DNA of 38,961 nt from Caldithrix abyssi (GCA_011369465.1 DRQG01000098.1:1-38961), one strand, 5' to 3'; counted from the first letter of the stretch, positions 7,949-16,827 are shown. The notes: a model not told the origin generated them from the letters alone. Numbers and translations are program-made.

Positions 7949-8308
7949 AAGATGCTCCTTAAAAAATTCTATATAATAACGATTTTTTCAGGTATTTCAC
8001 TGAATATAAAACTTTGTGAATTGGTAATATAATCAAAAAATATACCAAATAACAACCACTGAAATGAAATTTTTAATTATCTATTTTTATTAACTTTATC
8101 CGGATTTCATAAGACATCGGTATCCCATCCTTTTCTAATGATTGAGTATTTTTCATTCAAATTTCTCAGTTTTGCGAACAACAACCGGCCGAACATTAAC
8201 AAGAATTGGCTTTGTTATTTGCTCTGTTTTGGTTATTGTCTTAAATTTGAGGTTCAACTTATAATACCTTAAAGACTGTGTAACTTTTTGAAAATAAAGG
8301 ACTAAAAA
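7949..8308. other. Divergent intergenic region between nifJ and the aminotransferase gene
   Basis: 360 AT-rich bases that carry the outward promoters of nifJ (minus) and the aminotransferase (plus). I see several TATA-like segments on the nifJ side but no convincing -35/-10 pair, and no clear FNR- or Rex-type palindrome. No gene or RNA is apparent here. Confidence 0.5.
8236..8265 (+). promoter_or_regulatory. Candidate promoter of the aminotransferase gene
   Basis: A perfect TATAAT (8260-8265) with a weak TTGTCT (8236-8241) 18 bases upstream. It lies 43 bases before the start codon at 8309. Confidence 0.45.
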
Positions 8309-9508
8309 ATGAAACATCTTTCTCGGCGCGGCGTGAACATGCCCTCTTCCCCCATCCGACGGCTGGCGGCGTATGGGGATCAGGCTGTGGCTGCCGGAAA
8401 ACACGTCTATCATCTTAACATCGGCCAACCGGATATTAAAACACCGGAAACCTTTATGAACCCGATTAAAAATCTGGATATGCCGGTGCTGGCATACGGG
8501 CCGTCCGGAGGATTGATGTCCCTGCGCAAAAAACTCAGCACCTATTACAAGCGATTCGATATTGATGTGGAAGCCGAAGATATATTGGTAACTACCGGCG
8601 GCAGCGAGGCCATTTTGTTTACGCTTATGACTATTACCGATCCCGGCGATGAAATCATCATCCCCGAACCCTTTTATACCAACTACAACGGATTTGCCGT
8701 GGAAGCCGGCGTAAAGATTGTGCCTATTACATCCGGTGTGGAGGACGATTTTCAACTTCCGCCCATCGACACCATTACGGAAAAAATCACCGAACGCACC
8801 CGCGCAATTGTTATCTGCAATCCCAATAACCCCACCGGTTATGTGTATTCCAAAGCGGAACTGCAGGCTTTGCGGGATATTGTAGTAAAACACGATCTTT
8901 TTCTGCTGGCCGATGAAGTGTACCGCGAATTTGTATATGACGGCCTCACGCATACTTCTATTTTACATTTGGATGGCATTGACGATCGGGCCATCATCCT
9001 GGACAGCGTGTCGAAACGTTATTCCGCCTGCGGCGCGCGCATCGGTATGATTGTAACACGCAACCGGGAAATCATTGACGCGGCGCTTAAATTCGGTATG
9101 GCCCGCCTTTGTCCGCCCACAATCGAGCAAATCGGCACCGAAGAAGCCATCGACACTCCTCAGGAATACTTCAATGAAGTGATTCAGGAATACGATGAAC
9201 GCCGCCGCGTAATGGTGGAAGCGCTGCGCGCCATGCCCGGTGTGGTGGCGCCCATGCCTAAAGGCGCCTTTTACCTGGTGGTAAAACTGCCGGTAGATGA
9301 TGCCGATGCCTTTGCTCAGTGGCTGCTTACCGACTTTGACGTGGAAAACGAAACGGTTATGGTTGCCCCTGCCAACGGGTTTTATTCCACACCGAATCTG
9401 GGAAAAGACGAAGTGCGCATCGCTTATGTATTGAACGTTGATGACATAAAAAAAGCCATGCGCATTTTAGCGGAAGGATTAAAAGCCTATCCCGGAAGAA
9501 CCATTTAA
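8309..9508 (+). CDS. PLP-dependent aminotransferase, class I/II
   Basis: A 399-residue fold-type I aminotransferase that moves amino groups between amino and keto acids with pyridoxal phosphate in the cytoplasm. Visible motifs are NIGQPDI near residue 40, TTGGSEAILFTLM, CNPNNPTGYVYS (substrate/PLP contact), LADEVYREFVYDG (PLP-ring Asp and Tyr) and DSVSKRYSACGARIGM with the Schiff-base Lys. The opening MKHLSRRGVNMPSSPIRRL is typical of aspartate-aminotransferase-like enzymes of the FCB group. The start follows an AAGGA site. It heads a short plus-strand run with the CYTH gene 12 bases downstream. Substrate specificity (aspartate, aromatic or branched) cannot be assigned from sequence. Confidence 0.93.
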   Translation: MKHLSRRGVNMPSSPIRRLAAYGDQAVAAGKHVYHLNIGQPDIKTPETFMNPIKNLDMPVLAYGPSGGLMSLRKKLSTYYKRFDIDVEAEDILVTTGGSEAILFTLMTITDPGDEIIIPEPFYTNYNGFAVEAGVKIVPITSGVEDDFQLPPIDTITEKITERTRAIVICNPNNPTGYVYSKAELQALRDIVVKHDLFLLADEVYREFVYDGLTHTSILHLDGIDDRAIILDSVSKRYSACGARIGMIVTRNREIIDAALKFGMARLCPPTIEQIGTEEAIDTPQEYFNEVIQEYDERRRVMVEALRAMPGVVAPMPKGAFYLVVKLPVDDADAFAQWLLTDFDVENETVMVAPANGFYSTPNLGKDEVRIAYVLNVDDIKKAMRILAEGLKAYPGRTI

Positions 9509-9520
9509 CATTAATATTTT

Positions 9521-10045
9521 ATGGGAAAAAATATTGAAATAAAAGCCCGCTGCGAGGACTGTAAAAAGATACGAAAGCTGCTTAAACAACTGCCCGCCCG
9601 CCTGGAGGGCGTGGATGAACAAGTGGATACTTTCTTTCATGTTGCCGAAGGCCGGCTAAAGATGCGTGAATCTTCGTTGTATGGAGCGTTGTTGATTCCT
9701 TATCTGCGAACCGACGCCAAAGGACCCAAAGCATCCGAATATACTCTGATCCAAACGCCCGAAGCGCAGAAAACCAAAAACCTGCTCAGCCGCATTCTTG
9801 GAGTGCGCGGTGTAATCGAAAAAAGGCGAGAAATTTACATATACAAAAACGTGCGCATTCATCTGGATCAGGTTAAAAATATTGGCGGCTTTATTGAATT
9901 TGAAGCCGTGGTTTCGCCGCACGATAACGAAACGGCCAGTCATTCCAATATCGATTATCTTATGACCTATTTGCATATCCGGGAAAAGGATTTGATCTCC
10001 GGGGCGTATATTGATATTTTGGAGAAAATGGAGCAAGAGCATTGA
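9521..10045 (+). CDS. CYTH-domain protein, class IV adenylate cyclase (CyaB)-like
   Basis: A 174-residue protein consisting of one CYTH domain. The signature NIEIKAR at residues 4-10 matches the ExExK-type opening of the triphosphate tunnel, and paired charged strands follow (GRLKMRES, KKRREIYIYKNVRIHLDQV, GGFIEFEAVV). CYTH enzymes act on triphosphates with divalent metal. CyaB-type members convert ATP to cAMP; others hydrolyse thiamine triphosphate or inorganic triphosphate. The sequence resembles the CyaB branch, but activity is inferred. It overlaps nothing and ends 1 base before the TerB-like gene starts, so the two are probably co-translated. Confidence 0.85.
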   Translation: MGKNIEIKARCEDCKKIRKLLKQLPARLEGVDEQVDTFFHVAEGRLKMRESSLYGALLIPYLRTDAKGPKASEYTLIQTPEAQKTKNLLSRILGVRGVIEKRREIYIYKNVRIHLDQVKNIGGFIEFEAVVSPHDNETASHSNIDYLMTYLHIREKDLISGAYIDILEKMEQEH

Positions 10046-10046
10046 A

Positions 10047-10514
10047 ATGTTTTCTAAAATAGAACGGTTTTTGAAAGAAAAAGTGCACATGGCCGCGCAG
10101 GAGAATAACCCGGCAGGTGAAGAACGGGGATTAATGGTTGCGACTGCCGTTCTTTTTTTGGAAATGGCGCACAGCGATTTTGATATGAGTCCGCAGGAGA
10201 TTAAGCAAATCCAAACCACTCTATCCGAATTTTTTTCACTCGACGCTTCCGAAATCGACCAATTATTGTCTTTGGCCGAAGAAAACCGCCGGCAGCGTAA
10301 TGATATCTGGCTGTTTACCAATCTGCTTAAAGAAAATCTTAATCACCGGCAAAAACAACGCATTTTAGAACAGTTGTGGGAACTTATCTATGCCGACCAA
10401 AAGGTGGATATGTATGAAGATGCGCTTATCCGCAAAATAACCAATTTGCTTGGATTAGAGCATGCGGAAATGATTGCCGCCAAATTAAAGGCTAAAGAGA
10501 AATTTAAGCGGTAA
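10047..10514 (+). CDS. TerB-family protein
   Basis: About 155 residues from the ATG at 10047, one base after the CYTH gene stop; I prefer this start to an in-frame one inside that gene. The body is all helical and matches the TerB/DjlA-N fold: a first half with MVATAVLFLEMAHSDFDMSPQEIKQIQTTLSEFF and a second half with ILEQLWELIYADQKVDMYEDALIRKITNLLGL. Both halves carry the acidic HSDFD/ADQKVD turns that bind metal in TerB-like proteins. TerB proteins are linked to tellurite resistance and membrane-associated stress complexes, but stand-alone chromosomal members like this have no firm function. It is probably cytoplasmic. Confidence 0.8.
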   Translation: MFSKIERFLKEKVHMAAQENNPAGEERGLMVATAVLFLEMAHSDFDMSPQEIKQIQTTLSEFFSLDASEIDQLLSLAEENRRQRNDIWLFTNLLKENLNHRQKQRILEQLWELIYADQKVDMYEDALIRKITNLLGLEHAEMIAAKLKAKEKFKR

Positions 10515-10589
10515 TCTATTTATGATTTTGGCGTTTTAGACGATACCCCTTTACGCGAGCAAAAGAAAAAAATATACGAGGAGGTAACT

Positions 10590-11174
10590 ATGTCCCGTTC
10601 ATTTCATGAAATAGTAATGGAAGGCCCGTTTCTGTTGGTAAAAGGGTTTCTTCTGGGATTTTTGGCCGGGGTTAAACCGGAAGGAAGATATTTTTTCCAC
10701 CGTCGTGCAGGTATCCGACGCGATACATTCCGGGAGTTTATAAAGGAATTATTTGAATTGGAGAATTATCAGCATCTTTGTCTCGAATCCGACCTGGTAA
10801 ACAAATTTAAAGAAGCCAGCCGGCTATATGCAAAAGTAACGGGTATGGAGATCAAATCGGTAAGAAAAATAAAATCCGCCCAGTTTTCTTTTGCCTACGA
10901 AATGTTCAACGAAGAATTGGCTCTAAAAGCTAAAGAAGTGCTGGAGAGTTTACCCGAATCCGTAAAAGTTTTGGATTTCCATCCTCTGGAGATTAAAGAA
11001 AACGAAGGTAAAGGACTGGAATCCTACGCTCCCCTGCACGACTTTACCGCCCGCGGTAAAGGTACGGTCACCGGAGATTTCGACGGTGTCATTGATTTGT
11101 TTTTGAAAATCAAACGCAGCGAGTTTGCCGATTTTGTTGTTTTAACAGACGTAAAGCTGGAGCTTGAAGAATGA
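10590..11174 (+). CDS. Conserved hypothetical protein
   Basis: I do not recognise this 194-residue protein. Translation start is well supported: AGGAGG ten bases before the ATG. Residues 9-27 (MEGPFLLVKGFLLGFLAGV) form a short hydrophobic segment containing glycines, possibly a membrane-associated helix rather than a cleaved signal. The rest is soluble and acidic/basic mixed, with predicted helices (RDTFREFIKELFEL) and a C-terminal strand-rich part (GTVTGDFDGVIDLFLKIKRSE). It lies 75 bases after the TerB-like gene and faces norD tail to tail across 31 bases with no visible terminator. Confidence 0.7.
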   Translation: MSRSFHEIVMEGPFLLVKGFLLGFLAGVKPEGRYFFHRRAGIRRDTFREFIKELFELENYQHLCLESDLVNKFKEASRLYAKVTGMEIKSVRKIKSAQFSFAYEMFNEELALKAKEVLESLPESVKVLDFHPLEIKENEGKGLESYAPLHDFTARGKGTVTGDFDGVIDLFLKIKRSEFADFVVLTDVKLELEE

Positions 11175-11205
11175 TTTAGTATATTAATTCTTGAAATATT
11201 AAGCG

Positions 11206-12969
11206 CTAATTACGTTCAATTCGTGCATATAATTTGGTTAAGGCGTTCAGCAACTCTACCGGACTGGTGAGAATGTTATAATGATTTTCTCCGAACATTT
11301 GTGGTAGATAGTAACGTGCTTCCTCTTCTATGGCAAAAGCAAAGTTGTGAATACCATCCCTGCGCATTTCCCGGATGGCCTGTTTAATATCCTCGATCCC
11401 ATACCGGCCTTCGTATCGATCATAATCATTGGGTTTGCCGTCCGAAAGCAAAATGAGCCACTTCTTACGGTAAGCGTTCTGTTTTAATAATGATGCACCA
11501 TGACGCAAAGCCGAACCAATGCGTGTATAACCCGTAGCTTCCACAGCACCAATGCGGAAACGACAATTATTCCAATTTTCATCAAAAGATTTTAGTGTGA
11601 GATAGGTAGTATTATTTCGTGTTTTAGAATAAAAACCGTCTATCTGGAAATCTATTTCAAATTCGGTAAAAACCTCTCCAAATAAAATAGATACCTGTTT
11701 TTCTACGTCCAAAATCCGGTTTCCATTGGCGTAAGCATCACTGGATAAGCTTAAATCCAATAAAAATAGGATAGCCAGCTCTTTTCTTCCTTTGCGGCTA
11801 CCGATATACAGTTTTTCTGACGGTGTATGACGGGCATGTATATCTGCAAACATATCCGTTACGGCGTCCAAATCCACGTTTTCTCCCATGACCTGACGTC
11901 GTTTTTGTAACCGTGCATTATTAAGCATGGCAAAATTTTTCTTAAGCTGTATCAACAGTCTGCGGTTATGCTTAATTGTGTTTTGATAATACAAAGGATC
12001 CGAAGCTGACAGTGAACGGGGATAAACAGTACAGTAATCCTGTTTATATGTATTGTTCAGATAATCCCACTCTGGATACAGAACATGTTTTTGATGAGGT
12101 TCTGTCTCTCCTGCTTCAGCCGGTGTTCCCGTACCCAACATATCGGCCTGATATACAGAATGAACCGGATCGTCCACTCTTACCAAATGTCTCAAATTTA
12201 ACTCTCTTAAAGCCTCCTGGTCATTGCTCAAAGAATTATCCCCGTCAAAATCCCGCCAGGTTCCGTCAAATTCATCCACAGTTTCAATTTTTTCGAAATT
12301 GTGAGTGAGCATATAATGTTCCTGAGCTTTTTTATCCACGCTTATTATTTTTACTTCATCTGCTTTTTTCGCCTTAATCGTTGTTTCCGCCCGAACTTGT
12401 TCAGCCAGTTTTCGGTCAAAAGGAGATATATTATTCAGAGTTTTCCTGTTTTTAATATTTGGCTCTTCATAGCGCATCAATCGGCCATACAGCCAACTTA
12501 AATCTTTAGAACCGGTCTTCGGCGCTTCCGGCCAGGCAGCCAATAACTCATGATATATCTGCCGCATTGCCGGATATTCTTCAAACAACTTATCTAATAC
12601 CGGGGTACTTTGTTCTGCGGCCGCCTGCTGGCGCTGACGTACTCCCCCTTCCTGTGTTTCACGCCAGGCGATTCTTAATTGCATTTGAATGGCCAAATAG
12701 AAAAGCCGGAATAAGTATAATTTTAGATTCAGATCCTGCGTAGAAAAAAGGGAAATGCTCTCCGGCAGGTAAAAAACCAATCCTTGCCAACCGCCTTCTC
12801 TTTCCGAAGCATTAATATTTATAGGCAATCCGGTTATGGCACGCGCCATTAACGTTAATTTTGGCGCAATATGTTCCAGAAAAACGCCATGTTCCGCAAA
12901 AGCTGTATTTTGCCGACGTTTTTGAACAATAGAATATAGTTTTTTAAAGATGAACTGATCCAGTTCCAT
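11206..12969 (-). CDS. norD: NorD: nitric oxide reductase activation protein, VWA domain
   Basis: A 587-residue cytoplasmic protein with a C-terminal von Willebrand factor A domain. The MIDAS motif DLSLS begins at residue 405 (LLDLSLSSDAY), and further metal-site segments are TRIGSALRHG and LLSDGKPND. The long N-terminal part is typical of NorD. NorD works with the AAA+ ATPase NorQ to insert the non-heme iron (FeB) into NorB. It starts 10 bases after norQ and is the last gene of norCBQD. Length is in the usual range for the family, and the start is preceded by a modest AGG site. No terminator is visible downstream. Confidence 0.92.
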   Translation of the reverse strand: MELDQFIFKKLYSIVQKRRQNTAFAEHGVFLEHIAPKLTLMARAITGLPININASEREGGWQGLVFYLPESISLFSTQDLNLKLYLFRLFYLAIQMQLRIAWRETQEGGVRQRQQAAAEQSTPVLDKLFEEYPAMRQIYHELLAAWPEAPKTGSKDLSWLYGRLMRYEEPNIKNRKTLNNISPFDRKLAEQVRAETTIKAKKADEVKIISVDKKAQEHYMLTHNFEKIETVDEFDGTWRDFDGDNSLSNDQEALRELNLRHLVRVDDPVHSVYQADMLGTGTPAEAGETEPHQKHVLYPEWDYLNNTYKQDYCTVYPRSLSASDPLYYQNTIKHNRRLLIQLKKNFAMLNNARLQKRRQVMGENVDLDAVTDMFADIHARHTPSEKLYIGSRKGRKELAILFLLDLSLSSDAYANGNRILDVEKQVSILFGEVFTEFEIDFQIDGFYSKTRNNTTYLTLKSFDENWNNCRFRIGAVEATGYTRIGSALRHGASLLKQNAYRKKWLILLSDGKPNDYDRYEGRYGIEDIKQAIREMRRDGIHNFAFAIEEEARYYLPQMFGENHYNILTSPVELLNALTKLYARIERN

Positions 12970-12979
12970 ATCGACCTGC

Positions 12980-13765
12980 TTAAATCATCAAAGCCGTCAT
13001 TTCTTTGAGAGCGCTTAATACATCGGGGTCATCTGTGAGCGGTTCAACTACAGCCACTTCTACAGCCAGGCGGGCAAACAATCCGCTGCTAATCAGTTTT
13101 GCCGCATCCACCAAAAGCCTGGTGGATACAGTTTCTGTCAGCCCCATATCGGTTAAATTCCGGATTTTATTTCCTATTTTAACCAGCTTACGTGCCGTAT
13201 TTTTATCAATTCCCGTTTCGCCCATAAGGATTTCCGCTTCAAGATCCGGTTTTGGGTAGTTAAAGGATATCGAGACAAAGCGCTGGCGGGTGGAGGGTTT
13301 CAAATCCCTAAAGCCCTTTTGATAACCGGGATTAAAAGAAGCAACAAACATAAAATCGGAATGCGCCTGAATCACTTCACCCGTTTTATCCAGATAAATC
13401 TGTCTGCGGTGGTCTGTTATCGGATGAATGGCAACGATCACGTCCGGTCGAGCTTCGGCGATCTCATCCATGTAAAGAAGTGCGCCTTCTTTTAATGCAC
13501 GGGTTAGCGGCCCGTCTATCCATACCGTTTCTGCGCCTTTAATAATATAGCGCCCCAATAGATCCGTGGAAGAGGTTTCTTCGTGGCAGGCAATATTAAT
13601 AAGCGGCCTCTGTAATTTATAGCTCATATATTCGACAAAACGAGATTTACCGGCACCGGTGGGGCCTTTCAGTAACAGAGGCAATCTGTTTTTCCAGGCA
13701 TGCTCGAAAACTTCTTGTTCCCGGTCAACAACCCGATAAAAGGGCTCTTTTTGGGGTATCAACAT
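12980..13765 (-). CDS. norQ: NorQ: MoxR-type AAA+ ATPase for NO reductase maturation
   Basis: A 261-residue NorQ/CbbQ-type ATPase. Walker A GPTGAGKS is at residues 34-41 and Walker B LLYMDE at 96-101. A sensor-type SFNPGYQ and arginine-rich STRQRFVSI follow. Members form hexamers with the VWA partner NorD and remodel cytochrome c NO reductase so that FeB is inserted. It lies between norB (82-base gap containing a hairpin) and norD (10-base gap). The ribosome binding site before its ATG is weak, so translation may depend on the upstream message structure. Confidence 0.93.
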   Translation of the reverse strand: MLIPQKEPFYRVVDREQEVFEHAWKNRLPLLLKGPTGAGKSRFVEYMSYKLQRPLINIACHEETSSTDLLGRYIIKGAETVWIDGPLTRALKEGALLYMDEIAEARPDVIVAIHPITDHRRQIYLDKTGEVIQAHSDFMFVASFNPGYQKGFRDLKPSTRQRFVSISFNYPKPDLEAEILMGETGIDKNTARKLVKIGNKIRNLTDMGLTETVSTRLLVDAAKLISSGLFARLAVEVAVVEPLTDDPDVLSALKEMTALMI

Positions 13766-13789
13766 TTTGTATCCACAATTAATCTTGAG

Positions 13790-13822
13790 TAAAAATAAGA
13801 CAGGCTGCCTTTAAAGACAGCC
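13790..13822 (-). terminator. Intercistronic hairpin / possible attenuator between norB and norQ
   Basis: On minus, GGCTGTC (13822-13816) pairs with GGCAGCC (13809-13803; one G-U pair in RNA) around a 6-nt loop and is followed by TGTCTTATTTTT. This could partially terminate transcription, so the structural subunits NorCB would be made in excess of NorQD. Confidence 0.5.
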
Positions 13823-13847
13823 CGCCTCAAAGGATTTTTTTTGCGAT

Positions 13848-15209
13848 TTAATTGGTTTGCAGAGCAGCAAATTCTTCACCCTGGCCAATAGCTTCATCCA
13901 CGGGTACGCCGAATTTCAGGAAATTAATAATATATAATGTAATCCCCGTGGCGAAAACAGTTGCAGCAAGAATGAGTACAAAGAAATGCGGCGCCAGTTC
14001 CAACTGCGCTTTCATAAAATCCACGCCCATAATCCGTTCCATATACACCTGTGCAACGCCCGCAGCGGCAAAGGCAGCCACCATGCCAATCATGCCGATA
14101 TTGGAAAGCCAAAAAGCGAAATGTCCCATAGCATTATCAAGTATTTTACGGCCGGTCATTAATGGCATGCTGTAACTGATAATAGCCAGAACCAACGAAG
14201 CATAGGCCCCCCAAAAGGCCAGGTGTCCATGCATAGCGGTTACCAGCGTACCGTGCGTGTAAAGATTTACACCGGGTAGTGTGTGGGCAAGCCCTAATAA
14301 TCCGGCCCCTAAAAAGGAAACAATGGCTGTGCTTAAAGTCCAATGCAGCGCCAGTTTGTTTGGGTGTTTTTTATTGCCTTTTCGATACATCTGGATCGCA
14401 AAAAGCGTCATACCCAAAAAGGCCAATGGTTCCATAGCCGAAAAAATACCGCCGACAAGCAGCCAGTATTTAGGCGTTCCTATATAATAATAATGATGAC
14501 CGGTGCCTAATATACCCGAGAGAAAGGTGAGCCCAACAATCACGTACAGCCATTTTTCTATAACTTCGCGATCGACACCGGTCAGCTTAATTAATAGATA
14601 AGACAGAATTCCGCCCATAATCAATTCCCAGACGCCTTCTACCCAAAGATGAACAACCCACCAGCGAAAAAATGAATCCACTGTATGATTATCGAACCAA
14701 ACCATCCCGGGCAAATACAACAGAGCGGCAAAGATCAATCCCGAAGTGAGTACCCAGGCCGTGGTAGAATGTTTTTTTCCTTTATAAAGCGTTACCAAAA
14801 TATTGATTAAAAAGACAATAACATTGAGTGCCACCAAATAATCCAGAGGGCGCGGGATTTCCAGAAATTTGCGTCCTTCAAACCATCCCACATGAAACCC
14901 GATAATGGCAACTACGCCTACAATGGCCAAAGAATAAAACTGTATCAAAGCCAAAGGCACCGACCACAATTCATGATCCGATTCATCCGGAATAATAAAA
15001 TAGGCAGCGCCCATAAAACCGGAAATGATCCATACAACCAAAAGATTTTTATGCGTGGCCGTGGCGGCATTGAAGGGTATCCATTGATGCAGACCGTCAT
15101 AACCCATGTGGGCAAAGGCCATAATAAATCCGTATATGATTTGCAAACTTAAAAGCAGCATACTTAATGCGAAAAAATAATATGCAATTTTCTGAGATTT
15201 ATATTTCAT
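13848..15209 (-). CDS. norB: NorB: cytochrome c nitric oxide reductase, large subunit
   Basis: A 453-residue membrane protein of the heme-copper oxidase superfamily with about 12 transmembrane helices; it reduces 2 NO to N2O at a heme b3/FeB centre. FeB ligand positions fit: His187 in HLWVEGVWE with Glu191, then His238-His239 in GTGHHYYYIG, then Glu260 in FSAMEPL. The spacings (51 and 22 residues) equal those of the characterised Paracoccus enzyme, His207/Glu211/His258-259/Glu280, by my recollection. Heme ligands are ATHKNLL near the N-terminus and MHGHLAFW near the C-terminus. There is no N-terminal quinol-oxidase extension, so it is the cytochrome c type, as the adjacent norC confirms. Confidence 0.97.
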   Translation of the reverse strand: MKYKSQKIAYYFFALSMLLLSLQIIYGFIMAFAHMGYDGLHQWIPFNAATATHKNLLVVWIISGFMGAAYFIIPDESDHELWSVPLALIQFYSLAIVGVVAIIGFHVGWFEGRKFLEIPRPLDYLVALNVIVFLINILVTLYKGKKHSTTAWVLTSGLIFAALLYLPGMVWFDNHTVDSFFRWWVVHLWVEGVWELIMGGILSYLLIKLTGVDREVIEKWLYVIVGLTFLSGILGTGHHYYYIGTPKYWLLVGGIFSAMEPLAFLGMTLFAIQMYRKGNKKHPNKLALHWTLSTAIVSFLGAGLLGLAHTLPGVNLYTHGTLVTAMHGHLAFWGAYASLVLAIISYSMPLMTGRKILDNAMGHFAFWLSNIGMIGMVAAFAAAGVAQVYMERIMGVDFMKAQLELAPHFFVLILAATVFATGITLYIINFLKFGVPVDEAIGQGEEFAALQTN

Positions 15210-15227
15210 ATTTTTCCCCTTTCTATT

Positions 15228-15659
15228 TTATCTATCCAAACTTAAACTGGGTTTAGGCGGAAACCCGTTCAAATCGGCTTCGTCAACCCATTTGAAAAAT
15301 GCAACCAGTGCGTCTTTTTCTTCTTCTGTGAAGTTATACTCAACCATGTGACGCCCGTGCGGTCTCCAGCCTCCGGGAAAATTGAATACCGCTTTAATAT
15401 AATCCGCCCCTCTGCGTTCATATACTTTGGTCAATTCCGGCGCATAATAAGCACCTTCCCCCATTATAGTATGGCAGCCCATACAGTTATTGGCATCCCA
15501 CAAATGACGCCCCATACGTACCTGTTGGGTAATATTTTCCGCATGTGTTTGCCGGGGCACATGATTTACAAGCGTGTCCACCGTCATTCCTACAAATATA
15601 AGAAAGAAGATGGCTGTGCCTCCCAGAAAAAACAATTTAGCCTGTTTTTTTGATAACAT
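15228..15659 (-). CDS. norC: NorC: cytochrome c subunit of nitric oxide reductase
   Basis: A 143-residue membrane-anchored monoheme cytochrome c. Residues 10-30 form an uncleaved transmembrane anchor (FFLGGTAIFFLIFVGMTV). The heme motif CMGCH is at 59-63, with GEGAYYAPELTKVYERRG after it and a candidate Met ligand in GRHMVEYNF. It accepts electrons on the periplasmic side and passes them to NorB. An AGGAGG site precedes the ATG. It is the first gene of norCBQD, 18 bases before norB, downstream of a palindrome-bearing promoter. Confidence 0.96.
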   Translation of the reverse strand: MLSKKQAKLFFLGGTAIFFLIFVGMTVDTLVNHVPRQTHAENITQQVRMGRHLWDANNCMGCHTIMGEGAYYAPELTKVYERRGADYIKAVFNFPGGWRPHGRHMVEYNFTEEEKDALVAFFKWVDEADLNGFPPKPSLSLDR

Positions 15660-15704
15660 ATGACTCCTCCTTTTTTTAGGTGAACTAATGGCGGGAAATA
15701 AGAT

Positions 15705-15737
15705 AATATACTCTTTTATCTCTTTTTGCGCAAAAAG
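15705..15737 (-). promoter_or_regulatory. Candidate norC promoter with a 16-bp perfect palindrome
   Basis: On minus, TTGCGC (15733-15728) and TATATT (15710-15705) are 17 bases apart, 45 bases before the norC ATG. The perfect palindrome CTTTTTGCGCAAAAAG (15722-15737) covers the -35 element, a position suited to a repressor. It does not resemble the TTGAT-N4-ATCAA box of FNR/DNR regulators. Confidence 0.5.
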
Positions 15738-15816
15738 TTTTGTATTTCTTTCGTTTCAGGAGAAGTTACGCTGCCTAAAAAATATAACCCGTACGGTAAA
15801 GCTTTGGATAAATACC

Positions 15817-15848
15817 AAAAAAACCCCCCGCAGCATAGCTCCGGAGGG
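15817..15848 (-). terminator. Intrinsic terminator after etfA
   Basis: On minus, CCCTCCG (15848-15842) pairs with CGGGGGG (15830-15824; one U-G pair in RNA) and is followed by seven T residues. It closes the acyl-CoA dehydrogenase/etfB/etfA operon 28 bases after the etfA stop. Confidence 0.8.
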
Positions 15849-15876
15849 CTTTCACCATTAACCAACCAGCATGTTG

Positions 15877-16827
15877 TTAATTTTTGCTTTTCAATTCCTC
15901 GATCATCCGCGGTACCACCTCAAACAAATCGGCCACAATGCCGTAATCGGCCACCTTAAAAATCGGCGCCTCGGGGTCTTTGTTAATGGCCACAATGTAT
16001 TTGGATGATGACATTCCGGCCAGGTGCTGAATGGCGCCGGAAATTCCGACGGCGATATACAGGCTGGGGGATACGGTTTTTCCGGTTTGCCCCACCTGCT
16101 CGTCATGCGGACGCCAGCCGGCATCCACCGCCGCGCGGGAAGCGCCTGTAGCCGCGCCCAATAACCCGGCTAAATCTTCAATCAGATGCCAGTTTTCCGG
16201 GCCTTTCATGCCTCTGCCGCCGGAGACAATGATATCCGCTTCGGTAACATCCAGCTTACCCTGCGCGCCGGAAATAATTTCTTTTACCACGGCTTTAAAA
16301 TCGGCCGCTTCGGCGTCCACGGTTTCAGTTTGTGCGCTGGCCGGCGCTTCCGCCGCGCTGTACACGTTGGGACGTACGGTTACGATTTTAACGGGTGAAG
16401 TCAAACGAATGCTGGCGTGTACTTTGCCGGCATACATGGGACGAAGCAGTTTAAGATCATCACCATCCAGTTCAACTTTGGTGCAATCGGTGGCCATAGC
16501 CGCGTTCAGGATGGCGCCCACACGCGGACCCAGGTCTTTGCCCGTGGAAGTGGCGCCCATCAACAGGACGTCCGCACCGCGATCCTGTACGGCTTTGGCG
16601 ATAACTTTGGCATAGCCGTCCGGACTGTATTGTGCAAAAGCGGAATTTTTGTAGAATACAACCTTTTCGGCACCGTATTTGGCCATCTCATCGGCAAAAT
16701 GATCCACATCGCTGCCAACCACCAACACTTCGAAAGGTTGTCCCAATTGTTTGGCCAGGGTTATATTTTCATACGTTATTTTGCGAATTTTGCCTTCTCT
16801 GTGTTCGGCATATATTAAGATTTTCAT
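15877..16827 (-). CDS. etfA: Electron transfer flavoprotein, alpha subunit
   Basis: A 316-residue EtfA. The N-terminal domain begins MKILIYAEHREGKI. The C-terminal FAD-binding half shows the signature SGGRGMKGPENW, then VDAGWRPHDEQVGQTGKTVSPSLYIAVGISGAIQHLAGM and INKDPEAPIFKVADYGIVAD. With EtfB it forms the heterodimer that takes electrons from acyl-CoA dehydrogenases. An AAGGAG site precedes the ATG. It lies 52 bases after etfB in an operon with an acyl-CoA dehydrogenase, which is the likely partner. No sign of the bifurcating-ETF context (fixABCX) is seen nearby. Confidence 0.97.
   Translation of the reverse strand: MKILIYAEHREGKIRKITYENITLAKQLGQPFEVLVVGSDVDHFADEMAKYGAEKVVFYKNSAFAQYSPDGYAKVIAKAVQDRGADVLLMGATSTGKDLGPRVGAILNAAMATDCTKVELDGDDLKLLRPMYAGKVHASIRLTSPVKIVTVRPNVYSAAEAPASAQTETVDAEAADFKAVVKEIISGAQGKLDVTEADIIVSGGRGMKGPENWHLIEDLAGLLGAATGASRAAVDAGWRPHDEQVGQTGKTVSPSLYIAVGISGAIQHLAGMSSSKYIVAINKDPEAPIFKVADYGIVADLFEVVPRMIEELKSKN

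Noticed and set aside
8153-8953. Minus-strand frame of 266 codons over the aminotransferase start
   Set aside because: The plus-strand aminotransferase is a clear family member over the same bases; this frame is its shadow.
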